A DNA stretch of 29,916 nucleotides, from assembly GCA_041655275.1 (NCBI GenBank), contig JBBAFU010000022.1, positions 1-29,916 on the forward strand, in the 5' to 3' direction. Shown piece by piece: positions 7,652 to 16,330 of this stretch. This DNA is from JAJYRX01 sp041655275 (lineage in GTDB: Bacteria > Pseudomonadota > Gammaproteobacteria > Burkholderiales > Burkholderiaceae_B). The notes below the pieces were generated by a model. It did no database searches. It was not told the origin of the DNA and saw only the letters and a list, made by a program, of their open reading frames with translations. Numbering within the stretch: position 1 is the first letter of the stretch; every line of letters starts with the position of its first letter. Position numbers and translations under genes: made by a program.

Positions 7652-9103
7652 TCAGCCTGCAGTCAGGATCTTGAGGGTGTTGGTGCCGCCGCTGTGAAAG
7701 GCGTTCTGGCGATAGAAGTCTCCATGGGTGAGCACCACCTTGTCACCGGTCTGCAGATGGCCCAGATCCTGCAGGGCCTGGACGGCGCGCTGGCCGATCT
7801 CCACGGGATCCAGGGTGGACGCGTCGAAGGCCACGGTATAGACACCGCGAAACAGTGCTGCACGGCGCTGCGTGGGTGCATGGCGCGTATAGCAGTAGAT
7901 GGGCACGCTGGAGCGGATGCGCGACATGATGAGCGGCGTATGCCCGCTTTCAGTCAGGCTGATGATGGCCTTGATGCCGGGAAAATGGTTGGCGGCATAC
8001 ATGGCCGAAAGCGCGATGGTCTCGTCGCAGCGCGTGAACACCTCATCCAGACGATGGCGCGAGCGCATCATGGAGGGTTCCTTCTCTGCACCGACGCAGA
8101 TACGCGCCATGGCGCTGACGGTTTCCACCGGATAGTGCCCGGCGGCGCTTTCGCCCGACAGCATCACGGCGTCGGTGTAGTCGAGCACGGCATTGGCGAC
8201 GTCCGAGACCTCGGCGCGGGTGGGCAGCGGGTTGTTGATCATGGACTCCATCATCTGCGTTGCCGTGATGACGAGCTTGTTGCGTGTGCGCGCGTGACGG
8301 ATGATGCGCTTCTGCAGGCCCACCAGACGGGCATCACCGATTTCCACGCCCAGGTCGCCGCGTGCCACCATGACGCCGTCACTGGCCGCGATGATGCCGT
8401 CCAGCGCTTCGTGATCGGCGACGGCCTCGGCGCGCTCGATCTTGGCAATGATCCAGGCATCGCTGCCGGCGGCGCGGATGAGTTCGCGCGCCTGCTCCAT
8501 GTCGCTGCCCCGGCGCGGGAAGGACACGGCAATATAGTCCAGCGCCAGCTCGGCCGCCAGCGTGATGTCCTGCCGGTCCTTCTCGGTCAGGCTGGGCGCG
8601 GAGATGCCGCCGCCGCGCCGGTTGATACCCTTGTTGTCGGACAGGGCCCCGCCCTGCACGACACGCGTGTGTACGGCCTCATCCTCGACGCTTTCGACCT
8701 GGAGCACGATGCGCCCGTCATCGAGCAGCAGCTCGTCGCCGGGATGGCAGTCCGAGACCAGCGGCGGATAGTCCACACCAACCACGCCGGCAGTGCCGGC
8801 TTGCTTGTCATGCCGGTTGGACAGGGTGAAGGCCTGGCCCGGCTCCAGCATGACGCTGCCTTCGGCAAAGCGCGCGATGCGGATCTTGGGGCCCTGCAGA
8901 TCGCCCATGACGGCGACATGGCGCTGGTGACGTGCGGACAGCTCGCGTACCAGCGTGCAGCGACGCCGGTGGTCGTCGGCACTGCCATGAGAGAAGTTGA
9001 GCCGGGCAACATCCATGCCGGCAAGGATAAGCGCTTCTATGGTGTCGGCATCGGAAGTGGCCGGACCTAGGGTGGCGACGATTTTTGTGCGGCGTTGATT
9101 CAT
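7652..9103 (-). CDS. pyk: Pyruvate kinase
   Basis: 483 aa. It converts phosphoenolpyruvate and ADP to pyruvate and ATP in glycolysis. The N terminus RRTKIVATLGPAT, MDVARLNFSHG, the catalytic-lysine block IIAKIERAEA, VMVARGDLGVEIG, the signature ITATQMMESMINNPLPTRAEVSDVANAV and VMLSGESAAGHYPVE are all intact, followed by a full C-terminal allosteric domain (GHTPLIMSRIRSSVPIYCYT). Length is normal. It lies between rlmH (15-base gap) and maf (4-base gap) on the same strand. Together with pyc it places both sides of the pyruvate node in this window. Confidence 0.97.
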   Translation of the reverse strand: MNQRRTKIVATLGPATSDADTIEALILAGMDVARLNFSHGSADDHRRRCTLVRELSARHQRHVAVMGDLQGPKIRIARFAEGSVMLEPGQAFTLSNRHDKQAGTAGVVGVDYPPLVSDCHPGDELLLDDGRIVLQVESVEDEAVHTRVVQGGALSDNKGINRRGGGISAPSLTEKDRQDITLAAELALDYIAVSFPRRGSDMEQARELIRAAGSDAWIIAKIERAEAVADHEALDGIIAASDGVMVARGDLGVEIGDARLVGLQKRIIRHARTRNKLVITATQMMESMINNPLPTRAEVSDVANAVLDYTDAVMLSGESAAGHYPVETVSAMARICVGAEKEPSMMRSRHRLDEVFTRCDETIALSAMYAANHFPGIKAIISLTESGHTPLIMSRIRSSVPIYCYTRHAPTQRRAALFRGVYTVAFDASTLDPVEIGQRAVQALQDLGHLQTGDKVVLTHGDFYRQNAFHSGGTNTLKILTAG

Positions 9104-9118
9104 GCCTTGCTGTCTCCG

Positions 9119-9589
9119 TCAGGCGCGATGATAGGGGTGATTGTTGATGATAGCCCAGGCCCGGTAGATCTGCTCGGCCAGCACGATGCGAACGAGCGGG
9201 TGGGGCAGCGTCAGATCGCTGAGCTGCCACAGCGCCTGGGCCTCGGCCTTGAGCGCCGGCGCCAGGCCATCCGGGCCGCCGATCAGGAAGACGCGGTCGC
9301 GCCCGTCATGGCGCCAGTCTTCCAGATCCCGCGCCAGATCTTCCGTGCGCCGGCGCCGGCCCCGCTCGTCCAGGGCAATCACCTGGGCACCGGCCGGAAT
9401 GGCGCCACGCAGACGCGTGGCTTCGGCCTGCATCAGCTGGGCGGCCGTCTTTCCCGAGCGTCGGGGCTCGGGACGGATTTCGTGCAGCATGAGCGCGCAA
9501 TCCGCAGGCAGGCGCCGGGCATATTCCTTCCAGCCCTCATCGACCCAGGCGGGCATGCGCGTGCCCACGGCCAGCACGTGCAGCTTCAT
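9119..9589 (-). CDS. rlmH: 23S rRNA (pseudouridine-1915-N3)-methyltransferase RlmH
   Basis: 156 aa, the standard length of RlmH, a SPOUT-fold enzyme that methylates pseudouridine 1915 in helix 69 of 23S rRNA on assembled ribosomes. It begins MKLHVLAVGTRMPAWV, and the C-terminal knot region is clear: FLIGGPDGL, then LSDLTLPHPLVR and the terminal AEQIYRAWAIINNHPYHR. The ATG at 9589 overlaps the rsfS stop in an ATGA junction, which fixes the start although the frame stays open further upstream. The rsfS-rlmH pairing is conserved across many proteobacteria. Confidence 0.97.
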   Translation of the reverse strand: MKLHVLAVGTRMPAWVDEGWKEYARRLPADCALMLHEIRPEPRRSGKTAAQLMQAEATRLRGAIPAGAQVIALDERGRRRRTEDLARDLEDWRHDGRDRVFLIGGPDGLAPALKAEAQALWQLSDLTLPHPLVRIVLAEQIYRAWAIINNHPYHRA

Positions 9590-9996
9590 GCCGGCGTGCC
9601 GTCGCTCCAGCTGCCCTGGGCCGCCACGTCCGCTGATGGCAGCGTGGACTGGGGCAGCAGTTTGACGCGTACCGGCTTGTCGCCCCAGAGTTCTTCCAGA
9701 TGATAGAACTGGCGCATGGCCGGTTGCATCACATGGAGCACGATGTCGCCGAGATCGACCAGTATCCATTCGCCGGCGTCGTAACCTTCGATGGCGATGA
9801 CTTCCAGCCCCTTCGCCTTCGCGCGTTCCACCACATGATTGCTGATGGCCCGTGCCTGCCGGTTGGATGCAGCGCTGGCAATCATGACGCGGTCGAAGAG
9901 TCCGGTCAGGTGTGAGGTGTTGAAGACCTTGATGTCCTGGGCCTTGACGTCTTCCAGGGCGTCGATGACCAGGCGTTGCATTCTCTGTAGATTCAT
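9586..9996 (-). CDS. rsfS: Ribosomal silencing factor RsfS
   Basis: 136 aa. RsfS binds ribosomal protein L14 (uL14) on the 50S subunit and blocks subunit joining when nutrients run short. The family core is visible: LVIDALEDVKAQDIKVFNTS near the start, then SNRQARAISNHVVE, EGYDAGEWILVDLGDIVLHVM, and REFY-like RQFYHLEELWGD. It ends with a short variable tail. Its stop overlaps the rlmH start by four bases, and nadD lies about 50 bases upstream on the same strand, matching the widespread nadD-rsfS-rlmH order. Confidence 0.95.
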   Translation of the reverse strand: MNLQRMQRLVIDALEDVKAQDIKVFNTSHLTGLFDRVMIASAASNRQARAISNHVVERAKAKGLEVIAIEGYDAGEWILVDLGDIVLHVMQPAMRQFYHLEELWGDKPVRVKLLPQSTLPSADVAAQGSWSDGTPA

Positions 9997-10047
9997 GATG
10001 GGGGGTCTGTCTCCGAAGTGATGGGTGCGCGGGTTGTGTCAGCCGTG

Positions 10048-10653
10048 TCAGGATTCAAGATACAGGCCGTGTTCGCGGATATAGTCGAGTACGGCCGGAT
10101 CCAGCAGGTGGGCCACTTCCCGGCGCCCGGCAATACGCGCGCGGATATCGGTGGCCGAGACCGGCTGGCACGGCAGCTCGAGATGTATGAGCCTGCGTCC
10201 CAGACTGCTCAGGTGCGCTTCCAGCGCCCGGGGTATGGCAGTCAGGCCGTCTGCACGGGGTGCCACCGCCAGCTGCACGCTTGCGGCGATCTCCTGCCAG
10301 GCATGCCAGCTGCAGAAATTGCGCAGCTGGTCGCCGCCGAGTATCCAGTAATAAGCGATGTCGGGCGGCAATGCACGCAGCGTGTCTATCGTATAGGTGG
10401 GGCCATTGCGCTCGATTTCCAGGGTGTTGATGCGCAGCCAGTCGCGGCGCTCGCAGACAAGGGCCAGCATGGCGAGCCGGTGCTCGCTGCTTGCCTGCAG
10501 CGGGCTGCGCTGCCAGGGCCGGGCTGCGGGTATGAGCTGGACTTCATCCAGATGCAGCTGGGTGTATGCCGCTTGCGCAATGGTGATGTGCGCCAGATGC
10601 ACGGGATCGAAGCTGCCTCCCAAGAGGCCGACACGGCTTGCGCTCAAAGCCAC
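10048..10653 (-). CDS. nadD: Nicotinate-nucleotide adenylyltransferase NadD
   Basis: 201 aa. It adenylates nicotinate mononucleotide to deamido-NAD in NAD synthesis. The nucleotidyltransferase motif GGSFDPVHLAH is near residues 12-22, and the C-terminal counterpart of the ISSTxxR motif appears as VSATDIR. The stretch YYWILGGDQL is also typical. The GTG start at 10653 overlaps the end of hemF by 10 bases. A TTG at 10647, overlapping the hemF stop, is an alternative. Neither has a strong ribosome site, so coupling to hemF translation is likely. Confidence 0.95.
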   Translation of the reverse strand: MALSASRVGLLGGSFDPVHLAHITIAQAAYTQLHLDEVQLIPAARPWQRSPLQASSEHRLAMLALVCERRDWLRINTLEIERNGPTYTIDTLRALPPDIAYYWILGGDQLRNFCSWHAWQEIAASVQLAVAPRADGLTAIPRALEAHLSSLGRRLIHLELPCQPVSATDIRARIAGRREVAHLLDPAVLDYIREHGLYLES

Positions 10654-11552
10654 TCGCGCGGGGTAAGGAATTCCGCCAGGCGCGCCTCGGGGCTGCCCGG
10701 CTCCGGCTCCCAGCGATAGCGCCAGTGGGCCACCGGCGGCATGGACAGCAGGATGGACTCGGTGCGCCCGCCCGATTGCAGGCCGAACAGGGTGCCACGG
10801 TCGAAGACGAGGTTGAACTCGACGTAGCGCCCGCGCCGGTAGGCCTGGAAGTCGCGCTCGCGCTCGCCGTACTCCTGGTTGCGGCGGCGTTCGACGATGG
10901 GCAACCAGGCTTCCAGGAAGTGATCGCCTACCGATTGCGTCATGGCAAAGCTGTGATGGAAGTCGGGCGTGTTCACATCATCGAAGAACAGGCCGCCCAC
11001 GCCGCGCGTCTCGTTGCGGTGCTTCAGGTGGAAATACTGATCGCACCAGGTCTTGTAGGCCGGATAGCGGTCTTCGCCGAATGGCTGCACCGCCTTGCGG
11101 CAGATGGTGTGGAAGTGCACCGCGTCTTCCTCGAAAGGGTAGCAGGGCGTCAGGTCCATGCCGCCGCCGAACCAGAACACTTCCTCGTCCGTGCTGCCCG
11201 GCATGGCGTGGGCCACGAACAGGCGTACGTTCATGTGCGTGATGGGCACCCAGGGATTGCGCGGATGCAACACCAGCGACACGCCCATGGCCTCCCAGGG
11301 ACGGCCGGCAAGCTCGCGCCGGTGGGCACTGGCCGAAGGCGGCAGGGCCTTGCCCTGCACATGGCTGAACAGCACGCCGGCGCGCTCCAGCAGGGGGCCG
11401 TCCTCGAGATAGCGGCTGATGCCGCCACCGCCTTCGTCGCGCTTCCAGTGATCCGCCTTGAAGGGCGTGCCGTCGGCCGCTTCCAGCGCGCTCACGATGC
11501 GCTGCTGCAGGTCCAGGAAATATTCGTGGGCGGTGGCGATGGGTACAGGCAT
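10644..11552 (-). CDS. hemF: Oxygen-dependent coproporphyrinogen III oxidase
   Basis: 302 aa. It performs the oxidative decarboxylation of coproporphyrinogen III to protoporphyrinogen IX in aerobic haem synthesis. Conserved blocks are DHWKRDEGGGGISR near 35-48, GVLFSHVQGKALP, GVSLVLHPRNPWVPITHMNVR, WFGGGMDLTPCYPFEEDAVHFH, GVGGLFFDDVN and the C-terminal RYVEFNLVFDRGTLFGLQSGGRTESILLSMPP. Length is normal. It sits between purD (5-base gap) and nadD (overlap) on the minus strand. It does not itself explain the UroD-like gene at 3951, which is in a separate unit. Confidence 0.97.
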   Translation of the reverse strand: MPVPIATAHEYFLDLQQRIVSALEAADGTPFKADHWKRDEGGGGISRYLEDGPLLERAGVLFSHVQGKALPPSASAHRRELAGRPWEAMGVSLVLHPRNPWVPITHMNVRLFVAHAMPGSTDEEVFWFGGGMDLTPCYPFEEDAVHFHTICRKAVQPFGEDRYPAYKTWCDQYFHLKHRNETRGVGGLFFDDVNTPDFHHSFAMTQSVGDHFLEAWLPIVERRRNQEYGERERDFQAYRRGRYVEFNLVFDRGTLFGLQSGGRTESILLSMPPVAHWRYRWEPEPGSPEARLAEFLTPREWL

Positions 11553-11557
11553 GATGT

Positions 11558-12847
11558 CTATCCGTGGGTGGAGGGCAGGGCGCGCCAGCCGATGTCGCGG
11601 CGAAACTGCATGCCGTCGAGCTGGATGCGATCGATGGCGGCGTAGGCCTTGTCGCGCGTCTGGGTCACCGAATCACCCAGGGTGGTCACGCACAGCACGC
11701 GTCCGCCCGAGCTGCGCAGCACGCCGTCTTCCAGCCGGGTGCCGGCATGAAAGCAGACGCAGTCCGCGCTTTCCGGCGGCAGCCCGGTGATGGCATCACC
11801 CGTGCGTACCGTGCCGGGGTAGCCCGCCGCAGCGATAACCACGCCCAGTGCCGTACGGGGATCCCAGCGCGCCGCCCGGGGGTCGAGTCGGCCCTGTACG
11901 GCCCGGGCGAAGATTTCCGCCAGATCGGATTGCAGGCGCATCAGGATGGGCTGGGTTTCCGGATCGCCCATGCGACAGTTGTATTCCAGCAGGCGCAGGC
12001 TGCGCCCGGCGTCGGCGCCGGGGCCCACCATGAGTCCGGCATACAGGAAGCCGGAAAACGGATTGCCATCCTTGCGCATGCCGTCGAGCGTGGGGTGGAT
12101 GATTTCGGCGAGGATGCGCTCATGCAGCACCGGCGTCACCAGCGGTGCGGGTGAATAGGCACCCATGCCGCCGGTATTCGGGCCCTGGTCGCCGTCCAGC
12201 AGGCGCTTGTGATCCTGGCTGCTGGCCAGGGGCAGCACATGCTCGCCGTCGCACATGACGATGAAGCTGATTTCCTCGCCTTCCAGGCACTCTTCGATCA
12301 CCACGCGCGCACCCGCCTGGCCCAGGCCCGCATCACCCAGCATGTGGCGTATGGCGGCATGCGCCTCGTCGACGCTTTGCGCCACCACCACGCCCTTGCC
12401 GGCCGCCAGGCCATCCGCCTTGATGACGATGGGCGCGCCATGCGCATCGACATGGGCGTGCGCCGCTTCGGCATCGGTGAAGCTCTGATAGGCCGCTGTG
12501 GCAATGCCGTGGCGCAGCATGAAGGCCTTGGCGAAGTCCTTGGAGCTTTCGAGCTGTGCCGCCGCCTGCGTGGGGCCGAAGATCGCCAGGCCCTGATCGC
12601 GAAAGACATCGACCACACCGGCGGCCAGCGGCGCTTCGGGCCCGACCACGGTGTAGCTCACATCGTTGGCGCGTGCGAATGCCGCCAGCGCTTCGGGCGC
12701 GGCGAGGGCGACGTTCTCCATACGGGCGTCGCTGCCGGTGCCGCCGTTGCCGGGCGCCACATACACTTTCCGTACGCGTTCCGATTGGGCGAGCTTCCAG
12801 GCCAGCGCATGCTCACGACCACCGCCGCCCACTACCAGTATCTTCAT
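11558..12847 (-). CDS. purD: Phosphoribosylamine-glycine ligase (GAR synthetase)
   Basis: 429 aa. It joins phosphoribosylamine and glycine using ATP in the second step of de novo purine synthesis. The N terminus MKILVVGGGGREHALAWKL, VVGPEAPLAAGVVD, the ATP-grasp segment PIVIKADGLAAGKGVVVA, EGEEISFIVMCDGEH, and NTGGMGAYSPAPLV are all present, as is EYNCRMGDPETQ near 290. The frame runs six codons further to 12865, but ATG 12847 is where the family begins. The stop is five bases before hemF, and yebC is 29 bases upstream. Confidence 0.97.
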   Translation of the reverse strand: MKILVVGGGGREHALAWKLAQSERVRKVYVAPGNGGTGSDARMENVALAAPEALAAFARANDVSYTVVGPEAPLAAGVVDVFRDQGLAIFGPTQAAAQLESSKDFAKAFMLRHGIATAAYQSFTDAEAAHAHVDAHGAPIVIKADGLAAGKGVVVAQSVDEAHAAIRHMLGDAGLGQAGARVVIEECLEGEEISFIVMCDGEHVLPLASSQDHKRLLDGDQGPNTGGMGAYSPAPLVTPVLHERILAEIIHPTLDGMRKDGNPFSGFLYAGLMVGPGADAGRSLRLLEYNCRMGDPETQPILMRLQSDLAEIFARAVQGRLDPRAARWDPRTALGVVIAAAGYPGTVRTGDAITGLPPESADCVCFHAGTRLEDGVLRSSGGRVLCVTTLGDSVTQTRDKAYAAIDRIQLDGMQFRRDIGWRALPSTHG

Positions 12848-12876
12848 AACAATGTCCGCCGGCACCCGAGAGGCGC

Positions 12877-13620
12877 CTAGTTGAGCGATTCTTCCGTCTC
12901 GTCGAAGACAACGTTGGTGTAGACCATCTGCACGTCGTCCAGGCTCTCGAGCATATCCAGCATTTTCTGCATGGTCTGCGCGTCCTTGCCCGTCAGCTCG
13001 GTTTCATTGAGCGGCTTCATGATGACGTCCTGCACTTCCGGCACCAGGCCGGCCGCTTCGAAGGCCGATTTCAAGGCGCCGTAGTCCGAAGGTTCGCAAA
13101 TGACCTCGATGACGCCGTCCTCGTCCGTGTCGACATCTTCGGCACCGGCTTCGAGCGCCACTTCCATGACGGCATCCTCGTCGGTGCCGGGGGCAAAGAT
13201 GAACTGCCCGCAGTGCTTGAACAGGAAGGTGACGCTGCCGTCCTGGCCCAGGTTGCCGCCGTGGCGTGTGAGCGCATGGCGTACCTCGGAAACGGTGCGC
13301 TGGCGGTTGTCCGTCATGCAGTCGACGATGACGGCGGCACCGCCCACCCCATAGCCTTCGTAGCGGATCTCTTCGTAGTTCTGGCCATCGGCACCGCCTG
13401 CACCCCGCTGGATGGCCCGCTGGATGTTGTCCTTGGGCATGTTGGCGATGGTGGCCTTGTCCCAGGCCAGACGCAGGCGAGGATTGGATTCGGGATCGGG
13501 GCCGCCGTCACGCGCCGCGACGGTGATCTCGCGGATGATCTTCGTCCAGAGTTTGCCCCGTTTGGCGTCCTGGCGCCCCTTTCTGTGCTGGATGTTCGCC
13601 CATTTGCTATGACCGGCCAT
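12877..13620 (-). CDS. yebC: YebC/PmpR/TACO1-family protein
   Basis: 247 aa, normal length. It begins with the hallmark MAGHSKWANIQHRKGRQDAKRGK and has RLAWDKATIANMPKDNIQRAI, YEGYGVGGAAVIVDCMTDN, the acidic middle domain and ETELTGKDAQTMQKMLDMLESLDDVQMVYTNV at the C terminus. Family members have been described both as DNA-binding regulators (PmpR) and, more recently, as factors helping ribosomes through proline-rich stretches (TACO1-like). Sequence alone does not decide between these. It is first in the long minus-strand run, divergent from the HerA-like gene, with a 127-base intergenic region containing AT-rich sequence next to its ATG. Confidence 0.95.
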   Translation of the reverse strand: MAGHSKWANIQHRKGRQDAKRGKLWTKIIREITVAARDGGPDPESNPRLRLAWDKATIANMPKDNIQRAIQRGAGGADGQNYEEIRYEGYGVGGAAVIVDCMTDNRQRTVSEVRHALTRHGGNLGQDGSVTFLFKHCGQFIFAPGTDEDAVMEVALEAGAEDVDTDEDGVIEVICEPSDYGALKSAFEAAGLVPEVQDVIMKPLNETELTGKDAQTMQKMLDMLESLDDVQMVYTNVVFDETEESLN

Positions 13621-13747
13621 AAAATATCAATCGATTCAATAAAGTGAAAAAAAGACATTTTAACCGCGAATGCCCGCCCGGATTGTTTACACTCGGGAAA
13701 CCGGCGCTGCCGCCTTGTTCCCGCCTTCTCTCCTGATCATAGTCAAA

Positions 13748-15238
13748 ATGCCCGATTCCGTCGTCATTGCCCAGAACCCGCAAGCCCGGTCCATCCTGCT
13801 GCCCCGCATGGCCAACCGCCATGGCTGCATTACCGGCGCCACCGGTACCGGCAAGACCGTCAGCCTGCAAGTGCTGGCGGAAGCTTTCTCGCGCATGGGT
13901 ACGCCTGTCTTCATGGCGGATGTCAAGGGTGACTTCACGGGCGTGGCCCAGGCCGCCGGCCCGAGCGCCGGCCTGCAGAAGCGCCTCGACAAGCTGGGAC
14001 TGCCCGAGCCGCAATGGGGTGCCTGTCCCGTGGTGCTCTGGGATCTTTTCGGGGAGCAGGGACACCCGGTGCGCGCCACGGCCTCCGATATGGGGCCCTT
14101 GCTGCTGGCGCGCATGCTCGAGCTCAATGACACCCAGGAAGGCGTGCTCAACATGGTGTTCCGCCTGGCCGACGAGGAGGGCATGCTGGTCCTCGACGTG
14201 AAGGACGTGCGGGCCATGCTGGCCCACGCGGCCGAGCGCGCGGCCGAGCTGCGTCTGCGCTACGGCAACGTCTCTCCGGCAACCATCGGTGCCATCCAGC
14301 GCAGCCTGTTGCGCCTGGAGTCCCAGGGCGGTGATCTGTTCTTCGGCGAGCCGGCCCTGGATATCTTCGATCTGATGCGCGTCGATGCCCGTGGGCAGGG
14401 GGTGGTCAACATCCTGGCTGCCGATCGGCTCATGCAGTCGCCGCGGCTGTATGCGACTTTCCTGCTGTGGCTGCTTTCCAGCCTGTATGAAGGCCTGCCC
14501 GAAGTGGGTGATCTGGACAAGCCGCGGCTAGTCTTCTTCTTCGACGAGGCCCATATGCTGTTTCGCCAGGCGCCGCCGGCGCTGCTCGAGAAGGTGGAAC
14601 AGGTGGTGCGTCTGGTGCGCTCCAAAGGGGTAGGTATCTACTTTGTTACACAGAATCCGCTCGATATCCCGGATACGGTGCTGGGCCAGCTCGGTAACCG
14701 CATCCAGCATGCCCTGCGCGCCTATACGCCGCGTGACCAGAAGGCGGTGCGCGCTGCCGCATCCACCATGCGTCCCAATCCCGGCCTGGATATCGAGCAG
14801 GCGATCAGCCAGCTGGGTGTGGGCGAGGCGCTGGTCTCCATGCTCGATGCGCAGGGACGGCCCACGCCCACGGAACGGGTGTGGATGATGGCGCCGGGCA
14901 GCCGCATCGGGCCGGCGGATCCCGAGGTGCTGTCCGGCTTGCGCCGCAGCTCGCCCCTGCATGGCAAGTACGAGGCCGCCATCGACCGCGAATCCGCCTA
15001 CGAGATCCTGCAGGCCCGCAGCGAGGCGCAGGCACAGGCGGCGCACGAGCAGGCCGCCAGGGCCGGGCCGGCGGATAGCGGGGTGGTGGGCGTAGTGAGC
15101 GAATTCTTCTTCGGCTCCGTCGGGCCGCGCGGCGGCCGGCGCGACGGCATCGTGCAATCGGTGCTCAAGACCGAGGCGCGTCGCACCAGCCGCCGCCTGT
15201 TGCGCGGTCTTTTCGGCACCCTCACGGGCCGGCGCTGA
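13748..15238 (+). CDS. HerA/FtsK-like ATPase of the YjgR (DUF853) family
   Basis: 496 aa. The Walker A motif GATGTGKT is at 30-37 and a Walker B-like LVFFFDEAHML appears near 255-265. VRLVRSKGVGIYFVTQNPLDIPD, GNRIQHALRAYTPRDQKAVRAAA and a C-terminal basic tail complete the DUF853 pattern. Related HerA ATPases move DNA, but the cellular role of YjgR-type proteins is not established. The frame is open from 13670, but ATG 13748 gives the family N terminus (MPDSVVIAQN). No clear ribosome site is seen. The last residues (RTSRRLLRGLFGTLTGRR) are very basic. A dehydrogenase gene follows after 17 bases, so the two are probably co-transcribed. Confidence 0.9.
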   Translation: MPDSVVIAQNPQARSILLPRMANRHGCITGATGTGKTVSLQVLAEAFSRMGTPVFMADVKGDFTGVAQAAGPSAGLQKRLDKLGLPEPQWGACPVVLWDLFGEQGHPVRATASDMGPLLLARMLELNDTQEGVLNMVFRLADEEGMLVLDVKDVRAMLAHAAERAAELRLRYGNVSPATIGAIQRSLLRLESQGGDLFFGEPALDIFDLMRVDARGQGVVNILAADRLMQSPRLYATFLLWLLSSLYEGLPEVGDLDKPRLVFFFDEAHMLFRQAPPALLEKVEQVVRLVRSKGVGIYFVTQNPLDIPDTVLGQLGNRIQHALRAYTPRDQKAVRAAASTMRPNPGLDIEQAISQLGVGEALVSMLDAQGRPTPTERVWMMAPGSRIGPADPEVLSGLRRSSPLHGKYEAAIDRESAYEILQARSEAQAQAAHEQAARAGPADSGVVGVVSEFFFGSVGPRGGRRDGIVQSVLKTEARRTSRRLLRGLFGTLTGRR

Positions 15239-15255
15239 GAAACACAAGGAACATC

Positions 15256-16323
15256 ATGATCAGAAAACACAGTATTGCAGTCATTGCCGGTGATGGCATC
15301 GGCAAGGAAGTCATGCCCGAAGGTTTGCGCGTGCTCGAGGCCATCGCCTCCCGCTACGACATTGCCTTCGAGTGGGACGAGCTCGACTGGAGCTCGGATT
15401 ATTACGCACGCCATGGCCGCATGATGCCCGAGGACTGGAAGGCGCGCATCGGCGGGCACGAGGCCATCTTCTTCGGCGCCATGGGCTGGCCGGACATCGT
15501 GCCCGATCACATCTGCCTGTGGGAATCACTGTTTCGCTTTCGCCGGGAGTTCGATCAGTACATCAATCTGCGCCCGGTACGCCTGATGCCAGGCGTGCGC
15601 TCGCCGCTGGCCGACCGCGCACCCGGTGACATCGATTTCTTCATCGTCCGCGAAAACACCGAAGGCGAGTATTCCAACAGCGGCGGCATCCTGTTTGAGG
15701 GCACACCGCGCGAGATCGTCATCCAGGAAAGCGTGTTCACGCGTGAAGGCACGGACCGCGTGCTGCGCTTTGCCTTCGAGCTTGCGCAGAAGCGCGGCCG
15801 CCACCTGACGGCGGCCACCAAGTCCAACGGCATTTCCATCTCCATGCCCTGGTGGGACGGACGGGTGCAGGCCATGGCCGCGGACTACCCCGATGTGCGC
15901 TGGGACAAATATCATATCGACATCCTGTGCGCCCACTTTGTCCAGCACCCCGACTGGTTCGATGTGGTCGTGGCCTCCAACCTGTTTGGCGACATCCTCT
16001 CGGATCTGGGCCCGGCATGCACCGGCACCATCGGTATTGCACCATCGGCGAACCTGAATCCCGAATGCCGTTTCCCGTCGCTGTTCGAGCCGGTGCACGG
16101 CTCGGCCCCCGATATTGCCGGCAAGGGCATTGCCAATCCCATAGGCCAGATCTGGAGCGGTGCGCTGATGCTGGATTTCCTCGGCCATGCGCCGGCGGCC
16201 GGGGCGGTGGTCAAGGCCATAGAGACGGTGCTGGAAAATGGTGTGTGCACACCGGATCTGGGCGGCAAGGCGACGACGGTGGAAGTCGGCCAGGCCGTGG
16301 TCGAAGCCCTGTTGCGTGCCTGA
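15256..16323 (+). CDS. Tartrate dehydrogenase / D-malate dehydrogenase family (decarboxylating)
   Basis: 355 aa, a member of the isocitrate/isopropylmalate dehydrogenase superfamily. It has IAVIAGDGIGKEVMPEG at the N terminus, INLRPVRLMPGV (substrate arginines), FIVRENTEGEYSNSGG, TAATKSNGISISMPWWD, and the metal-binding block VVASNLFGDILSDLGP, then the NAD-region EPVHGSAPDIAGKGIANP. The ENTEGEYS-NSGG form and RLMPGVRSPL fit the TtuC/DmlA branch that acts on tartrate or D-malate, rather than LeuB. A good ribosome site, AAGGAAC, precedes the ATG. It follows the YjgR-like gene by 17 bases and ends 7 bases from the convergent DMT exporter. The exact substrate is uncertain. Confidence 0.9.
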   Translation: MIRKHSIAVIAGDGIGKEVMPEGLRVLEAIASRYDIAFEWDELDWSSDYYARHGRMMPEDWKARIGGHEAIFFGAMGWPDIVPDHICLWESLFRFRREFDQYINLRPVRLMPGVRSPLADRAPGDIDFFIVRENTEGEYSNSGGILFEGTPREIVIQESVFTREGTDRVLRFAFELAQKRGRHLTAATKSNGISISMPWWDGRVQAMAADYPDVRWDKYHIDILCAHFVQHPDWFDVVVASNLFGDILSDLGPACTGTIGIAPSANLNPECRFPSLFEPVHGSAPDIAGKGIANPIGQIWSGALMLDFLGHAPAAGAVVKAIETVLENGVCTPDLGGKATTVEVGQAVVEALLRA

Positions 16324-16330
16324 TCCAGTC

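Noticed and set aside
7577..9070. 497-codon plus-strand frame over pyk
   Set aside because: Antisense shadow of pyruvate kinase, whose motifs are all intact on the minus strand.
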